Assembly: GCA_043228905.1 (NCBI GenBank)
Contig: JBHGNT010000018.1
Span: 17,050,001-17,114,000, forward strand
DNA from: Azolla caroliniana
Lineage: Eukaryota > Polypodiophyta
Length of the DNA stretch: 64,000 nucleotides
Direction of reading: 5' to 3'
The position numbers and the translations under genes were made by a program. Positions 10,600 through 22,850 of the stretch are shown here, piece by piece (positions within the stretch are counted from its first letter, which is position 1; the number at the start of each line of letters is the position of its first letter). A model generated the notes under the pieces. It was not told the origin of the DNA, did not search any database, and saw only the letters and a program-made list of their open reading frames with translations.

Positions 10600-13500
10600 T
10601 ATTACATACTCAATGAATAATCATTCAACACGCTAAGATTTTAAAAACAACAAATCCTTGGTTATACATGTTTATAAATCTTAATGATTCAAGTTGAATA
10701 TGTATTGACAGTCATTCAATGCAAGAGTGTAACTCATTGATCTAAACTTTAATGAGTAAATATAGATGCAAAGATAGATAGATTTTTAGTTTGAATACTC
10801 ACCCAATGTTCTTCTTAATATGGAGCACTGATTAAGCTAGTGATTAGGAAAGACAATATACTGTGAGAGAGGACTTGGGGCTTAGCCTTTCCTTCACACT
10901 ATAGATTAGTTTTCATTAATGATTTGTCATGACTGAATATATATCTTGTTGTAATATGACGGGCAAAACAAATTTTATGTGGTTCTCTCTCTCTCTCTCT
11001 TGTTTGTTGCAATTCATGCCACCTCAGAGTAGCTAATGCTTATAAGTTAATGTTTACTTCTATAATGTAATGTGGATTTCTCTTGTGTCACTTTTGTAAC
11101 CTTGAAATACAATGACCTAATCCTAACCCTAGACTTCTTGTCCAAGAAAAAATGCAAAGAACAACCCTTTCTTTGTAAAGAGGAGTAGGGCATCATTGCC
11201 AATAAATATCCTAATGTAAATAAGAGGTGACCCTCTTGGAAAACCATTTGAAAGGCTCTTGTGACTTGCTAACTACAAAACTATCAATAGAATCTAAAGA
11301 GTTGTGAGGTGGTAGCATATAAATCTTTATGTAAGCGTTCAAGAATAAATTGAATTAACACTCTTGTTGCTTGCAAGAAGAAGGTGCCCAAGAGAATAAT
11401 AGAGGTGAAACCATTTAGTAAATGTGATTTACAAACACATAATAATAATAAAAAGCTGACATAACTCCAATTGCATATTAAGCTACATAAGATTGTGTGC
11501 ATGTATGTGTGTGCATGCACGTGAGTGCGTGACATATATTTAGAAATAGACATCGTGATGGAACAATAGTATAGTTAGTTTAAAACCCCGACAAAGGTTA
11601 TATATTGATAAGAGATTGTCGATAAGTTTTCCAGGAGATGTGAAAGTGAAACTACAAGTTAAGATACATGATATTGTGTGCATGTGTGTGTGCGTGAGAA
11701 TGCCCCATATATTGTACATACTACAAATGTAAGTGTAGATGTGCACACAAAGAGGGATAAGGTTGTGTCTATGTGTTTGTTCTAATAAAGGGTGAGACTC
11801 TCAAAAACCGATGAAATGAGAGGGGAACATAGAAGCGACACCTCAAATTTTAGATAGTAATCCACTTTGAGAATTTGAAAATGAAGTCCCATGAGATGAA
11901 TGGATAGCTCTAGAAAAACTTAATTAAACAAGCTTAAATTCCTAGGACATCACATATGTGTGGTATTATCATCCCTGTAATCATATAAATCTTTGATTTT
12001 TTTTAAAGAAAAACAATTGAGAATAATATAAAGTTATTGGTTGTTTTGCATAATTGTAGCGCATAAAAGTGCTTTGCAATAGGAAATGAATAATGTTCAA
12101 TACATTATTTTGCCTTCGAGCAAATATTCTACGAAGCCAAATGTTGTAATTCCATGATTGTTAACATTCAATCACTTCACCAATAATAAGATTATTAAAT
12201 AATAACTCGTATATGCAAGACATGAATTAGTATGTAATGTATCCACACTAAATGGAAATCTTACACGCAATTTAGAAACATGTGTGTAAATGCAACCCTA
12301 CTACATAATATTATAACTCATGATTTAGTATCCATGACATATTAAAATAAGAATTTACCCATAAATTGGTATCAGAGAAAGGAATAGGTGAAGGAAGGTA
12401 ACAAAGTGAAACGTTGAAGCATGGCATCTTTCACCCTAATCATTGGTATTGGGCACAATAAGGAAAGGAACACTTGTGTTGGCTATTTGGATGTGTGCCA
12501 TGTAAGTCCTATGTTATGAAGAACCCAATTATGGAGTGCATGGCATTCATTATACGAGAAGCATTAATTATTCAAGGTGCAAGCAATGATTGCCCATCGT
12601 TATAGATGGTGAGAAGAACCTTGCACGTATAGAGGAAAGAGCTACCTTCATGACTCCAATTTATGTCGTTGGCATGAAACAAGGTGGATTACCACTATTC
12701 AAGATCTCCATTACAACCCTCAAATGACTAACAACCACAATGTACTCCTCACCTTGTAGTGCGGGACCGTAATGGATGGTATTTTACGATGGTAACTCCA
12801 TTTCAACCACAAATATATGCCTCACAACACATGCTTGTAAATATTTGAACATCACTCCAAGCTTGATAACAACCATGGCTCCTATGTTACTATTGGCAAA
12901 AATCAACGCATCTTGTGACCTCACCCTTTCTTCTTGCATGGGGCTTGTCTCTTGGTCAAGGCAATAGCTAATAATTTTCCTCATGTTGGGTTTTGCAAGG
13001 TTTACCAAGCAAACACCCTATTGCTAGAAAAGTTAGCATCAATGGGTGTCAACCACCACCAAGGGTATCCATGGTACCTAGGCATTCTCTTACTAACAAA
13101 TTCTCACATGATCTCTCATACATTTAATCTTTATGGAAAAGTTAAATTATTACCATATACTTTAATGGCTTGAGAATGCACTTAATAATCACTTAATCAA
13201 AGGAAAGATGAGAGACAAAAACGTGAACAAAATATGCATCATTCCTTGATCACAAACCACTTACAAGATCGTGTTTAGGCTTAAGGCTCAAAAAAGTAAT
13301 TAAGAGAAAGAGGGAATGATATTTCATGATAGAAAAAAAAGAGAATTGAAGAAAATAATTATAATTTAGAATTTAGTTGTTGTACTTCATTTACAAAAGG
13401 TATTACAAATTTTTAATAATTGCCCTTTCATATATTTCTTTTGCTCTAAATGTTTCTACATCTCTTTTTTTGTATCATCCTCATGCTCCTCATCAAAGGA

Positions 13501-14030
13501 GTGCACCCAATAAAGTGCACACTTTTGCATGTACCAAGTATGTAGTGAAGGTTTTAGTTATAGTCCATAGGTTCGACTGAGTTTACAAGGGCGTGAGGCT
13601 TGGAGATGGGAGACCATGTAGAAGGGGAAAAGAGGGTAGTGTAGGATGCGGTGGGTTGGGAGTACATGGCACTTATTCATGGTTGGTGTGACTTGGGGTG
13701 GTGTGCATGGTAGATGCAAGCGAGGGAAAGTGGTAAAACGTGTGAACTTTGTGAGTGTTTAAAGATGTGAGGAAGTTTTCAACATTGGTTGCTTATGGGA
13801 GTGAAAGCATTTGATGCCCACCATCACATTGAAATCACACATGTAAGTCACTAACTATATTTGCGCCCAACATTAGAGATTGTCAAATTGCAACGGAATG
13901 GGTCATATCTTGACATTAAAAGTGAGCCCCAAAAAGGGTGCATGAAGTCATAGTACATGGGGGCATAAAAAGTTCACATGACGGATACAACAACTTCAGT
14001 TGGCATTGGTGGCATTGCAACAACATTCGA
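10600..14030. other. Long AT-rich intergenic region, no gene supported
   Basis: The stretch lies upstream of the AHL gene, which reads away from it. A short (CT)n microsatellite lies at about 10985-11000 and CA/TG-rich tracts at about 11495-11525 and 11675-11695. The scattered frames of 60-90 codons show no recognisable motif and no codon bias. Old transposon debris is likely but could not be identified. Confidence 0.45.
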
Positions 14031-14500
14031 ATCATAGGACACCAAGATTGGCCTACCTACGATATTTGATGGAACGAATTCTCAATTTAAGGGATTTTTA
14101 AATCAAGTATGACTCATCATTTGCCTCGCCACTCGAAAACAAATCTCCATTGTTTAATAATTCAAAGAATTTATTAAAGATTTTACAGTCTACTTTAGAG
14201 ACATGAAAAGTTTTAGGACTTCCATCAATAAAATTAGCCAATTATGACAAGGGGATCATTCAACCTCAACATGTGCAACTCATTTTCATCTTCAAGCATC
14301 AAATATTCCATGGGATGATCAAGTGTTAATGGAATGATTCCGTTTTGGCCTTCGTAATGATGCTAAGGACCTACTTATTGCATTTACAGAAGATCCCAAA
14401 TCACTTAGAAAGCCTTTAGTAAAGTTGTACAATGTGATAATGGACTTTTTGAGCATCGATAGTGTTATCCGTGGAACAAAAGGGATACAATGTGAAACGA
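14030..14500 (+). pseudogene. Ty3/gypsy-type gag remnant
   Basis: Broken plus-strand frames read TIFDGTNSQFKGFLNQV, then FKEFIKDF, INKISQL, DIPWDDQVLMEWFRFGLRND, EDPKSLRKPLVK and CDNGLFEHR. This is the order and wording of the retrotransposon gag core found in plant and fungal gypsy elements. Several stops interrupt it. It precedes the LTR at about 14540 and comes from a different element than the gag at 15015. Confidence 0.68.
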
Positions 14501-14539
14501 ATCTAAGGATACGAGTAGGTAAAGTAGGTAAAAAATGAC

Positions 14540-14996
14540 AATCGGGAATGAGGAAGGTAACGGAATACGTGCAACCGAGAATGAAGGCTGAGAAGAAAGG
14601 ATTGAATGAAGCGCGCCGAGTAGAAAGGGAAGCTATAAAACGAGAAGCAGAATCAGAAGAAAAGGAGATGAGGGGGAGGAATACCCTAGTCTAAGGAGAA
14701 TTACTGTCTAATTGTATGAGAATAGAACTTCGACCGTGAGCCGTGTAACCTTCGCATCTGAATCTATTAATATGTTTAACTTTGTGGATCTAATCTGTCC
14801 AAGCCTCTATCTGTGTTAATTGGATCTGTTGTCTTAATTGCAAGTGCAATTTACAAGGCCGGTTGGGGCCAACTGTTTTTCATAATTAATTAGTTGTGCA
14901 ATCTTGGGTTTCTTGTCCACCACTACGTACCACGACCTCTTGACCCGATTACCTGAGAAGTAATCGAAGGTGTGATCTTGGAGTGGAGATAACACA
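14540..14996 (+). repeat. 5' LTR of a gypsy-type element (left edge approximate)
   Basis: The right edge is placed at 14994-14996, where the sequence ends in AACACA and is followed by ATTTGGCACGCCTGG, which looks like a primer-binding site starting with TGG. A gag reading frame begins 20 bases later. No second LTR copy is in the window, so the left boundary is a guess. Confidence 0.5.
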
Positions 14997-15014
14997 ATTT
15001 GGCACGCCTGGTTC

Positions 15015-15630
15015 ATGTTGTGCAACACAACGAACAACGTAGGTGGCAACCCCCCAGCCACCATTACGGCGCCCAATCACACCACGCATTCTCAGCTACC
15101 TTCCTGCCACACCGAGCCAACCGAGGAAACTGCCGACTCCGCGCTCACACAACAATCATCGTCGGAGCCCCAGGAGTCGCACCAATCACCAGTAGCAGCC
15201 CCTAACACACAGTCGCACATAGGCTCTGACATCGCCCCACCTTCGAGTCCTCCCGTAGTTACCCAAGCCAAGTTCAACCCCTTTCCGGCGTTATCAGAAG
15301 ACCCGAACTTCGACACCATGCCTTACCCATATCCCCGTTATACGGATGACCCTGACACAGAGTCTCACATCCACTCTTTTGTGTCGACTTGGCAAACCAA
15401 CCATTCGACGCAATGTCTTATCAGTGCGGAGGTCGATGCCTCCAAAATTGCTGGATTCACACTGTCCCTCGATGGATCCACGGCCCAGTGGTACTCCCGA
15501 CGCTGTCCTCGGGATTTTGCGATGTTTCAAGAAGTTCGCACTCAATTCCTTGAATTTTTGCACCGTGCAATACCTAAACGGGAATTGCTTAGCCAGTTCT
15601 ACGCTATATTACAGGAACTGCATGAGACAG
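15015..15630 (+). pseudogene. Ty3/gypsy gag, truncated by a later LTR insertion
   Basis: The open frame begins just after the putative primer-binding site. A Pro/Ser/Thr-rich N-terminus leads into a gag core: YPYPRYTDDPDTESHIHSF, then DASKIAGFTLSLDGSTAQWY, then FQEVRTQFLEFLHRAIPKRE and LLSQFYAIL. This resembles the gag of plant gypsy elements. The frame is cut at 15631, where a G-family LTR starts with TGTCACGG. The apparent C-terminus after that point is LTR sequence and not gag. Zinc knuckle, protease and pol are not present to the right. Confidence 0.75.
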
Positions 15631-16180
15631 TGTCACGGAATTCCGCAGGTACGTGTAGGATCTTCGGCGGGACCACGGGGGTCTTGGACTAGGGAGTAGA
15701 GGGGGAATGGGAGCTTAACCTTCGACCTTAGAGGTCAAGAGGAAAGGAGAAAGAATAAGAGGTCAGCATGGTAGAGAAAATAGAGACAAGATACATGAAC
15801 AAACTATATTAAGAATCCATTATACGATTACAACCATGGCCGCGTAGGCCAAATCAAAACCCTAGAAGAAACCCTAATCGGATAGGTAAAGAAGAAGAAG
15901 AATGAAACCCTATGCGAAACCCTAAACTGAAACCCTCAAAATGGCGACTCCCTAAAGAAAACCCCAAAAGTGACCCCTCACTCCCTTTTATAGTAGTAAG
16001 GGGTGAGGCACTTACATAAAGAGGAGTCAAATCCCCTTTCCTTTAATGGGGAATATCTCCCATGATCTTAAATCAGTGAGCCTTTAACTCTCTCCCATCA
16101 CGCTTTCAATGCCACCACCCATCATATTTGTACCCCCACGTACTCCCCTTTCCTACGTGCCCATGTGCACACAAGTCCAC
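15631..16180 (-). repeat. G-family LTR, 3' part lost
   Basis: It begins TGTCACGG and carries the family block CGGGACCACGGGGGTCTTGG (about 15669-15688), also seen at 23971 and 33243 in the paired LTRs of the G element. Near 15990 it has the conserved CCCTTTTATAG, which on the minus strand reads as a TATA box (CTATAAAAGG). It lacks the usual TTCACGACA end, so the right edge was deleted. It interrupts the gypsy gag. Confidence 0.65.
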
Positions 16181-16255
16181 ATCATCATATTTACACTCAA
16201 CGAATTTTTGTAGAACACCTTACACTTTACATTTGCTTATTTACTCCTAGGTTAC

Positions 16256-16877
16256 TGATAGAGAGATGATAGAAAGAAGAGAGAAGGAAGATATATAGAT
16301 CCAAAACAATAGAGATTTATTCATAATGAATGATTATGGTATAAATAAGAGAGAAAGAAGATACATAAACTGAAGCCTACAAGGATAAATTGATCACTAG
16401 AAAAACGCACTACATGAATAGGCAAGAAAAACACCACAAGAAAGAGACTCCACCACCACCTTACTCTTCTTGCTTTATATGAAGTTCTCCTCTACTAGAT
16501 AAGTTTCCCTTGCTTTCTTTTCCACACTTTTTTTAGAAGTTTTCCATCTCCTATTCTTAGTTATGACACAACGATCTTCTAATTGTTATATCTCCCTCAT
16601 CCAAGCTCCAAATTTAGAGCTTTAAAAAGATACCGATAGCTCTCTTCATAGGCTTTCTAACCCATATTTGAACATGATATTTGGCGTCATGAGCGTTCGT
16701 TTTAGACTGTGTTTTGGTGGCCCACTTTTTCCTTCTTTTACTTTTCTCCACGTGTCTTGCTTTTTGTTTGACTTATCCTCAAGACCTTGGTTCGTGATCT
16801 TGCCCTCCGGATGTGAACACGCCATACCTTATATTCTTGTAGACTTCAATACCTTGAATTCTAAAAACACTTTCACA
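16256..16877 (-). repeat. 3' LTR (622 bp) of gypsy deletion derivative D
   Basis: It starts TGATAGAG and ends TTCACA. On the minus strand it is preceded by a purine tract (16881-16896, AAGGGGGAGGG). Its first 233 bases match the partial right LTR at 18880 with only about two differences (near 16466 and 16479). Confidence 0.75.
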
Positions 16878-18879
16878 TTTAGCCCTCCCCCTTGCTTTTT
16901 GGTGAACCATTTATGGTGAACCCTAAGCTACTAATAAAACCAAAACTTCTCCTTCGCCTTATTCATGGCTATAGACAAAGAAGGAGAGAATAAATAAAAC
17001 AAATTATGTGAGTAAAACCCCCGCTAGTCGGTAGAAAAAACCTCACACTCCTAGACACACACCCACACACATTGACAATTGTCATCACCATCTTTCTCCT
17101 TGTCAACACAAAGAAAGAGGTTACCACAATTACTATGTCTTTGTCAACTCTCCAAACACGAGTAGGTCCATGCGATACATAACTCTTGAGAGAAGTAAGC
17201 ATGTCAACATATGAATAAACCTTTTGCGCGAGTGAACCTTTTGCACAAACACCTTCAAAGCTTTGAGACTTGTCAGAGTTGTCACCTTTTGAATTACTTT
17301 GATCTTTGATTCATCCATATAAATTCCTTCTTGGCATACCACATTCCCCACACTACCTTGTTTTCTATAAATGACTATTTCATCTACAATCTCATCTTGG
17401 AAAGGAAGTGAAAATTGATCTTGTTTGGTTGAATCAATCAAGGGTTGGAAGTTGATGTCTTTCTCCTTTGGAACCACAACAATAGGTGAGACAAACTTCA
17501 AATCCTCCAACTTGAGGTGGTGCTTGATGCCTTCTACTCTTATCTGTGAATAGTCATTTATGAATAACTTTGGAAACTTAAAAAGAAGGGAATTAAACCT
17601 TAGATGTTCTTCTCCTTGGACATCGTTTGAAATCTTCTTCTTTTTCCCTTCTTCAATGACTTCTTCTTCCTCCTTAGACACCATGTGGAATGATTTGTTT
17701 TCCCTATCCCATGAAGATTCATCAATTGCTATGCTTTCCTCTTCCTGCTTGCCATTGTCGATAGATGATTCCTTCTCTTTTATACATTTGATTAGTTGTG
17801 GTGGATCCTTTGATGGTGATAAGTTCATGATACTCCAATCATGCATTACAAGTAATTCTCTTGGCTCTTGATCAAATTGTTGTTGAAGAGTTGATGCCCA
17901 CATAACTTTGTTGCTACTCAATGCAAATCCAAAACACAAATCTTGCACGAACACCTTCATACACTGCAACTTGGCATTTACCAATGCTTCCTTACATGCA
18001 TTGATCTCCAAAAGCCAATCTCCAGCTATCACTTCGAGGTTACCTTCTTCATCTTGCAACTCCCTTGTGGGTACTTCACCATCAATAACTTTTTCTGTCA
18101 TATCTTCCATTTCATCTTGCACATATTCATCATCAACCACCATATCGCTTGTTGTATCAATAATGTCCTCCACATGATGTACATTGGCATCACCATCCAT
18201 AGCATCGCTTCTCATAACAATCTCCTTGGATTCTTCTTTCACATCATCATTCTTTATATCATGGTTGTCCTCATGAACTATATGGGGGAACTCCACATTC
18301 ATCACCTCTTCTTCTTTGTCTCTGGAATCACCTTCAAAGACATCATTATAACTCCAAAAATTAGAATAATGATATGAGGGAACCTGTTGAATCAGACATT
18401 GTAAGTATGTTGGTTGTTGGCTCATGACCGATCCACAATTATTATAGCTTGGATTTATGGTATATGACGTCGACACTCCATATGCTTCACCGAATAACAG
18501 CTTCTTCAATTGTTGATCATAACTTTGACATACTCAAAGCAAATCATGGAAAGACCTTGGGTACTTCATATGCACTTCATATTGAAAATATGGATCTAGC
18601 CCTGCTTTGAATCTTTGCATCTTGAAGTATACATCTTCAACGCCTCCAACAAGTCGAATCCAAGTGGACCATATATCCAAAAACGTCTTCTCATACTTGA
18701 GGTAGCACATTGATGAAACCATACGCAATTGGAAAAGTTCTCTTCGTAGATCTGTTGCATCGCGAACTCCATATCTTGCCATCAGTTTGATGATGAATCG
18801 GTAGATCCAACCATGAATGAGTGGACAACCGTTCCTCCCGTTATACGGAAATGATCGGCCCTCCCTAGAGCGCCAAAAA
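16878..18879 (-). pseudogene. Internal region of gypsy element D: 458-aa ORF with gag-like start and vestigial reverse transcriptase
   Basis: Reading on the minus strand from the right LTR there is a primer-binding site starting TGGCGCTCTAGGG (about 18862-18876). A gag-like segment follows (18782-18534, with KTFLDIWSTWIRLVGGVEDV). A long acidic ORF at 18509-17133 encodes 458 aa. Its middle is rich in Asp and Glu. Its end keeps fragments of a gypsy polymerase: FVSPIVVVPKEKDINFQPLI, then FSLPFQDEIVDEI, then KIKVIQKVTTLTSLKALKVF and KRFIHML. The YxDD block, RNase H and integrase are absent and the whole internal region is only 2 kb. This is an internally deleted, non-autonomous element whose remaining ORF stayed open. 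Protease was not recognised. Confidence 0.7.
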
Positions 18880-19115
18880 TGATAGAGAGATGATAGAAAG
18901 AAGAGAGAAGGAAGATATATAGATCCAAAACAATAGAGATTTATTCATAATGAATGATTATGGTATAAATAAGAGAGAAAGAAGATACATAAACTGAAGC
19001 CTACAAGGATAAATTGATCACTAGAAAAACGCACTACATGAATAGGCAAGAAAAACACCACAAGAAAGAGACTCTACCACCACCTTACTCATCTTGCTTT
19101 ATATGAAGTTCTCCT
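18880..19115 (-). repeat. Partial 5' LTR of gypsy element D
   Basis: It matches 16256-16490 almost perfectly and stops abruptly at GTTCTCCT, where copia-A gag sequence begins. The lost remainder (about 390 bases) shows that a deletion removed the element's 5' end together with the 5' part of copia-A. Confidence 0.8.
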
Positions 19116-19591
19116 TCCACAAGTAGGGGGAGTCAAGGCGGCACCGGAGGGCGGCATGAAAAGGCCGACACGGAATGTTGGTACTGTGGTAAAAAGGGCC
19201 ACAGAGAAAGCGAGTGTCGGAAGAAGCGCGCCAATTCGGACAGATCCAGATCCAGCAAGGCCGGCAGAGAGAACCGGCAATACTCGCACTACGCAGAAGG
19301 ATCGGGAGGATCCAAAACCGGAAAAGCTGGTAAAGGGCCAGCCTTGGTGATGAAACACGAGGCTAACTCAATGAAGAAGACCACTTCCAAATCGGAGGAA
19401 GTGTGGTACGTTGACTCCGGTGCCTCGAATCACATGACAAACCACAAAGAGTGGTTCTCTTTCTTGGAGAAACCGGAACAACCGGGAGTTGTCGAAACCG
19501 AAGACGACACTCCTCACCTAATCATGCATGTCGGAGAAGTCCCTTTGAGCCACGTCGGATAGAGGGGGAAGCTGATGAACGTATTACACGT
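19116..19591 (+). pseudogene. Copia-A: gag end (zinc knuckle) and start of protease
   Basis: The plus-strand frame carries the CCHC nucleic-acid-binding knuckle CWYCGKKGHRESECRKK near 19170-19225, then the aspartic protease block VWYVDSGASNHMTN near 19400-19445 (catalytic D-S-G). A stop lies at 19559. The frame is interrupted at 19592 by a solo LTR and resumes at 20253. The 5' LTR and most of gag are missing to the left. The same family is present on the minus strand at 34366-35918. Confidence 0.82.
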
Positions 19592-20252
19592 TGTCAAGGT
19601 ATTCCTCGCGGATGCGTGGAACGAGGCGGGACCTCGGGGGTCTTGTACCGAAGAGCAAGAGAGAAAAAGGGGAAGGGAAGAGACCCACTAGGTGCAAGCG
19701 TAGATTCACAGGGGCACGACCCTTCGACACAAAGACGTGAGTGCGACAGCGACACAGGAAGACACAAACGTATGGATGTATTAACAAAGACAACAACAAG
19801 AACACGGAAGCAACAAAAACACGAAGTCGGTTACAACCGAACAGGCCGGCGAACAGATGCCGATGCCTGTTCGTAAATGCACAGAAAGACAGGAACAGGT
19901 TGGAGGTGCTGCCGGAAGCACTCAGGCATTCCTCAGAGCAGCGCGAGCCTCCCGAAACCTGCACAGAAGGAAGCTATGGAGTTTGCGAACCAGAGAGAGA
20001 GAGAGAAGCCTTCGCACCCAAACCGACAGCACTTCGTCCTCGACCCTCCGCGATCCCCCTTTTCTCCTCCTCGTCTCCCTCCTCTTATAGGCAAAAAAAA
20101 GAGAGCCGTTTCCTATTAACTCCCTACCTACCGAATCTACCTACCTAGGATCTTCTATGTACAACATTCTTTCCTATGTACAACGTGCAAGAAGAGCCGG
20201 TCCCTACGCTCCGGCGCACCGATTCCGCTTGTGGACGGTTTTCTTCACGACA
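19592..20252 (-). repeat. Solo G-family LTR inserted in copia-A, flanked by ACGT
   Basis: The 661-bp block begins TGTCAAGG and ends TTCACGACA, the family termini. It is flanked by ACGT at 19588-19591 and 20253-20256. Removing the block and one ACGT rejoins the host copia reading frame (...NVLHV/PTITKNL...), proving a clean insertion followed by LTR-LTR recombination. On the minus strand it carries a weak TATA-like CCTATAAGAG near 20084-20093, so its transcription direction is taken as minus. Confidence 0.85.
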
Positions 20253-21420
20253 ACGTTCCGACTATCACGAAGAACCTGGTGTCAGTTGGACAGATTGTCG
20301 ACCAGGGAATGCAGGTGCGGTTTATGCACCTCGGGTGCTTCATCGAGGAAGAGGGCCAAATCATTATGCAAGGGCGTAGAAAAGAGAGGATGTTCATCCT
20401 CGACACCAATGACGTTGGCATCGCTTTGTTCGCCAAAGGATAGAAGATTGAATCGGACATCGATCTCTGGCACAAGCGGATTGGCCACGTCAATTATCGG
20501 AGGCTTCAAGACCTACAATTGAAACAAGTTGTTTTCGGTTTGCCAAAATTTAGCGGCCAGAAGGCCGAAATTTGTGAAGCCTGCCAACTCGGGAAGCAAC
20601 ACCAACTTCCATTCCCCATCGAACGAAACCGTAGCCGCATTGAGTGGAAGAGCGAAGTCTTCGAGTGTTTTCGGAACCTGCAAAGCCTGGTTGTACAGGA
20701 AACGAAGAGGAAGATCAAGTGCCTGCGGTCGGATGGCGGAAAAGAATATTTTTCTGGTCAATTCAACAGTTATCTACAACAAAAAGGAATTCGGAGAGAG
20801 TTCATCTGCAAATACACACCAGAGCAGAACGATGTGGCCGAGAGGACGAACCGATTGCTTATCGACGCGGCAAGGGCGATACTAGAGGAGAAGAGCATGC
20901 CCAAATTCTACTAGGCTGAGGTGGTCCGGACGGCTGTCTATATCCAAAACCAGATCGGTGACAAGGTGTCCACGCATGAGCTATATTTCGGGCGCAAGCC
21001 GAATTTGCGACACCTTCGGATATTCGGTAGCATTGCATATGTGCATGTGCCGGATGAGAAACGTAGGAAGTTGGATGCAAAGTCGGAGAAATGCATCCTG
21101 GTCAGTTACTTGCATGAGCAAAAGGGGTATAAGTGTTATAACCCCCAGACGAAGTAGGTCCGAGTTAGCCAGGATGTTGATTTTGATGAGACGGCATCAT
21201 GGTATGGCTTACCGGCTCCGACTTCCGACCCCGACCCAATACCGGAGGATGAGGTTAGTGAGCCTGAACCGGTCCAGTTAGAAGATGAAGGGTTCGAGAC
21301 TCTAGATGTGAGTCCGGAATCGTTTCGGTTAAGTGGACCGAATGAGCGGATGAGTAGGGATGACCAGTCGGATGAGGAACCGACGAGTAATGGAGACTCT
21401 GCCGTCCTCTCCAGCACAAG
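20253..21420 (+). pseudogene. Copia-A integrase region, with internal deletion
   Basis: The frame resumes from the protease linker (TITKNLVSVGQIVDQGMQV). The GAG-pre-integrase block DLWHKRIGHVNYRRLQDL follows, then CEACQLGKQHQLPFP. The integrase core then jumps from the histidine/cysteine region directly to EVFECF, so the first catalytic Asp (expected within an HTDVWG-type motif) is lost. The second (LRSDGGKEYFSGQF) and the Glu region (EQNDVAERTNRLL) remain. In-frame stops occur near 20442, 20912 and 21156. A linker with many Pro, Glu and Asp leads to reverse transcriptase. Confidence 0.82.
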
Positions 21421-21465
21421 GAACTGAGGAGACGGTTCACGCGCAAAGAGAAGGGGAAGAAGAAG

Positions 21466-22850
21466 ATGCCGGAATACGAAACCAGCAACGTTGAGTCGGA
21501 TCGGAGCGAATTTGACTCCGGTAAAGAAGAAGGCGGATCTTCGGGAACGAAGTCCAAACCGGCCAAGAAGGGCCTCAAACTAGGTAACGGTAGATTACGC
21601 CGGTCTTCCTGCCAAAAGAACCCCGTGAAGCGGTATGGGTACAATGAGTACATGGCGTATCACTATGCGTACAAAGTGGTTGAAGTGCGTGAGCCGGAGA
21701 GCTACGCAGAAGCGGCAAAGGACGCAAATTGGCGTGCCGCTATGGAGGAAGAAATGCGGGCACTTGATGCCAACGACACATGGGACCTAGTTGTCCCTCC
21801 TCGACACTGTAAACCGATCGGATGTAAGTGGGTGTACAAGGTAAAGTACAATGTCGATGGTTCGGTTAACCGGTACAAGGCCCGGTTAGTGGCAAAGGGA
21901 TACATGCTGACCCACGGAATCGACTACGACGAGACCTTCGCTCCGGTAGCGAAGATGACGACGGTTCGTGTGGTATTGGTGGTTGTTGCGGCAAGGGGTT
22001 GGCATCTTCACCAGATGGACGTGAAGAATGCATTCCTTCAAGGCGATCTTGAAGAAGAGGTCTTTATGACTCAACCCCCCGGTTTCCAGTCAGAGATAAA
22101 CAAGTCGGTTGTATGTCAGCTGAAGAAGTCACTTTATGGCCTGAAGCAAGCCCCTCGAGCTTGGAATGTGAAGATCACGCACCAGTTGCGTAAGATGGGG
22201 TTTGTGGCCTCCAAGTCCGACTCTTCGTTGTTCATCCGGCAAGGTCCGGATGGTCCGGTTTGCATTTTGCTGTATGTTGATGATCTAGTCATCACCGGAC
22301 CCGGACTTGATGAAATCAGCGTAGTCAAGTCCCAGTTGTCGGACGCATTTGAGATGAAGGACCTGGGGGACCTTCACTATTTCCTTGGGATCGAGGTGAT
22401 CCGAACCCCCGACGGCATATTGCTCTCACAAAGACACTATGTGTTGAATATGTTGTACAAGTTCGGCATGACGGAATGCCGACCGATCTCCACACCCCTG
22501 GACCAGAACCAGAAGCTTCATCCCAACTCAGCACCGGCCTACGATGAGAAGCGGTTCCGACAAATCGTTGAAAGCCTTATATATTTGACAATCACCCGAC
22601 CCGACATTAGTTATCTGGTTGGCGTGATCAACCAATATATGCAGAAGCTGACCGTGGAGCACCTTTTATGCGCGCATCGAATTTTGCGATATGTGAGCGG
22701 CACGAAGGACCAAGGATTGTTATACCGGCATGGTATAACCGAAGAGCTAGTCGGCAACACCGATGCCGACTGGGCCGGCGATGCATCAGATCGCCAATCC
22801 ACCTTCGGCTATATGTTTCCCTTGGTAGCGCAGCTGTTGCGTGGAGCAGC
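21466..22850 (+). pseudogene. Copia-A reverse transcriptase and start of RNase H
   Basis: A long open frame contains the full copia reverse transcriptase. It reads WRAAMEEEMRALDANDTWDL, then VYKVKYNVDGSVNRYKARLV, GIDYDETFAPVAKMTTVRVV, MDVKNAFLQGDLEEEVFM, KKSLYGLKQAPRAWN, the catalytic LLYVDDLVITG (about 22270-22300) and MKDLGDLHYFLGIEV. RNase H opens with NTDADWAGDASDRQS near 22760-22800. A frameshift near 22820-22845 then moves the rest of RNase H to another frame. Confidence 0.88.

Noticed and set aside
12776-13173. Possible gene suggested by overlapping 60-80 aa ORFs on both strands
   Set aside because: No motif, no splice-compatible extension and no codon bias were seen.
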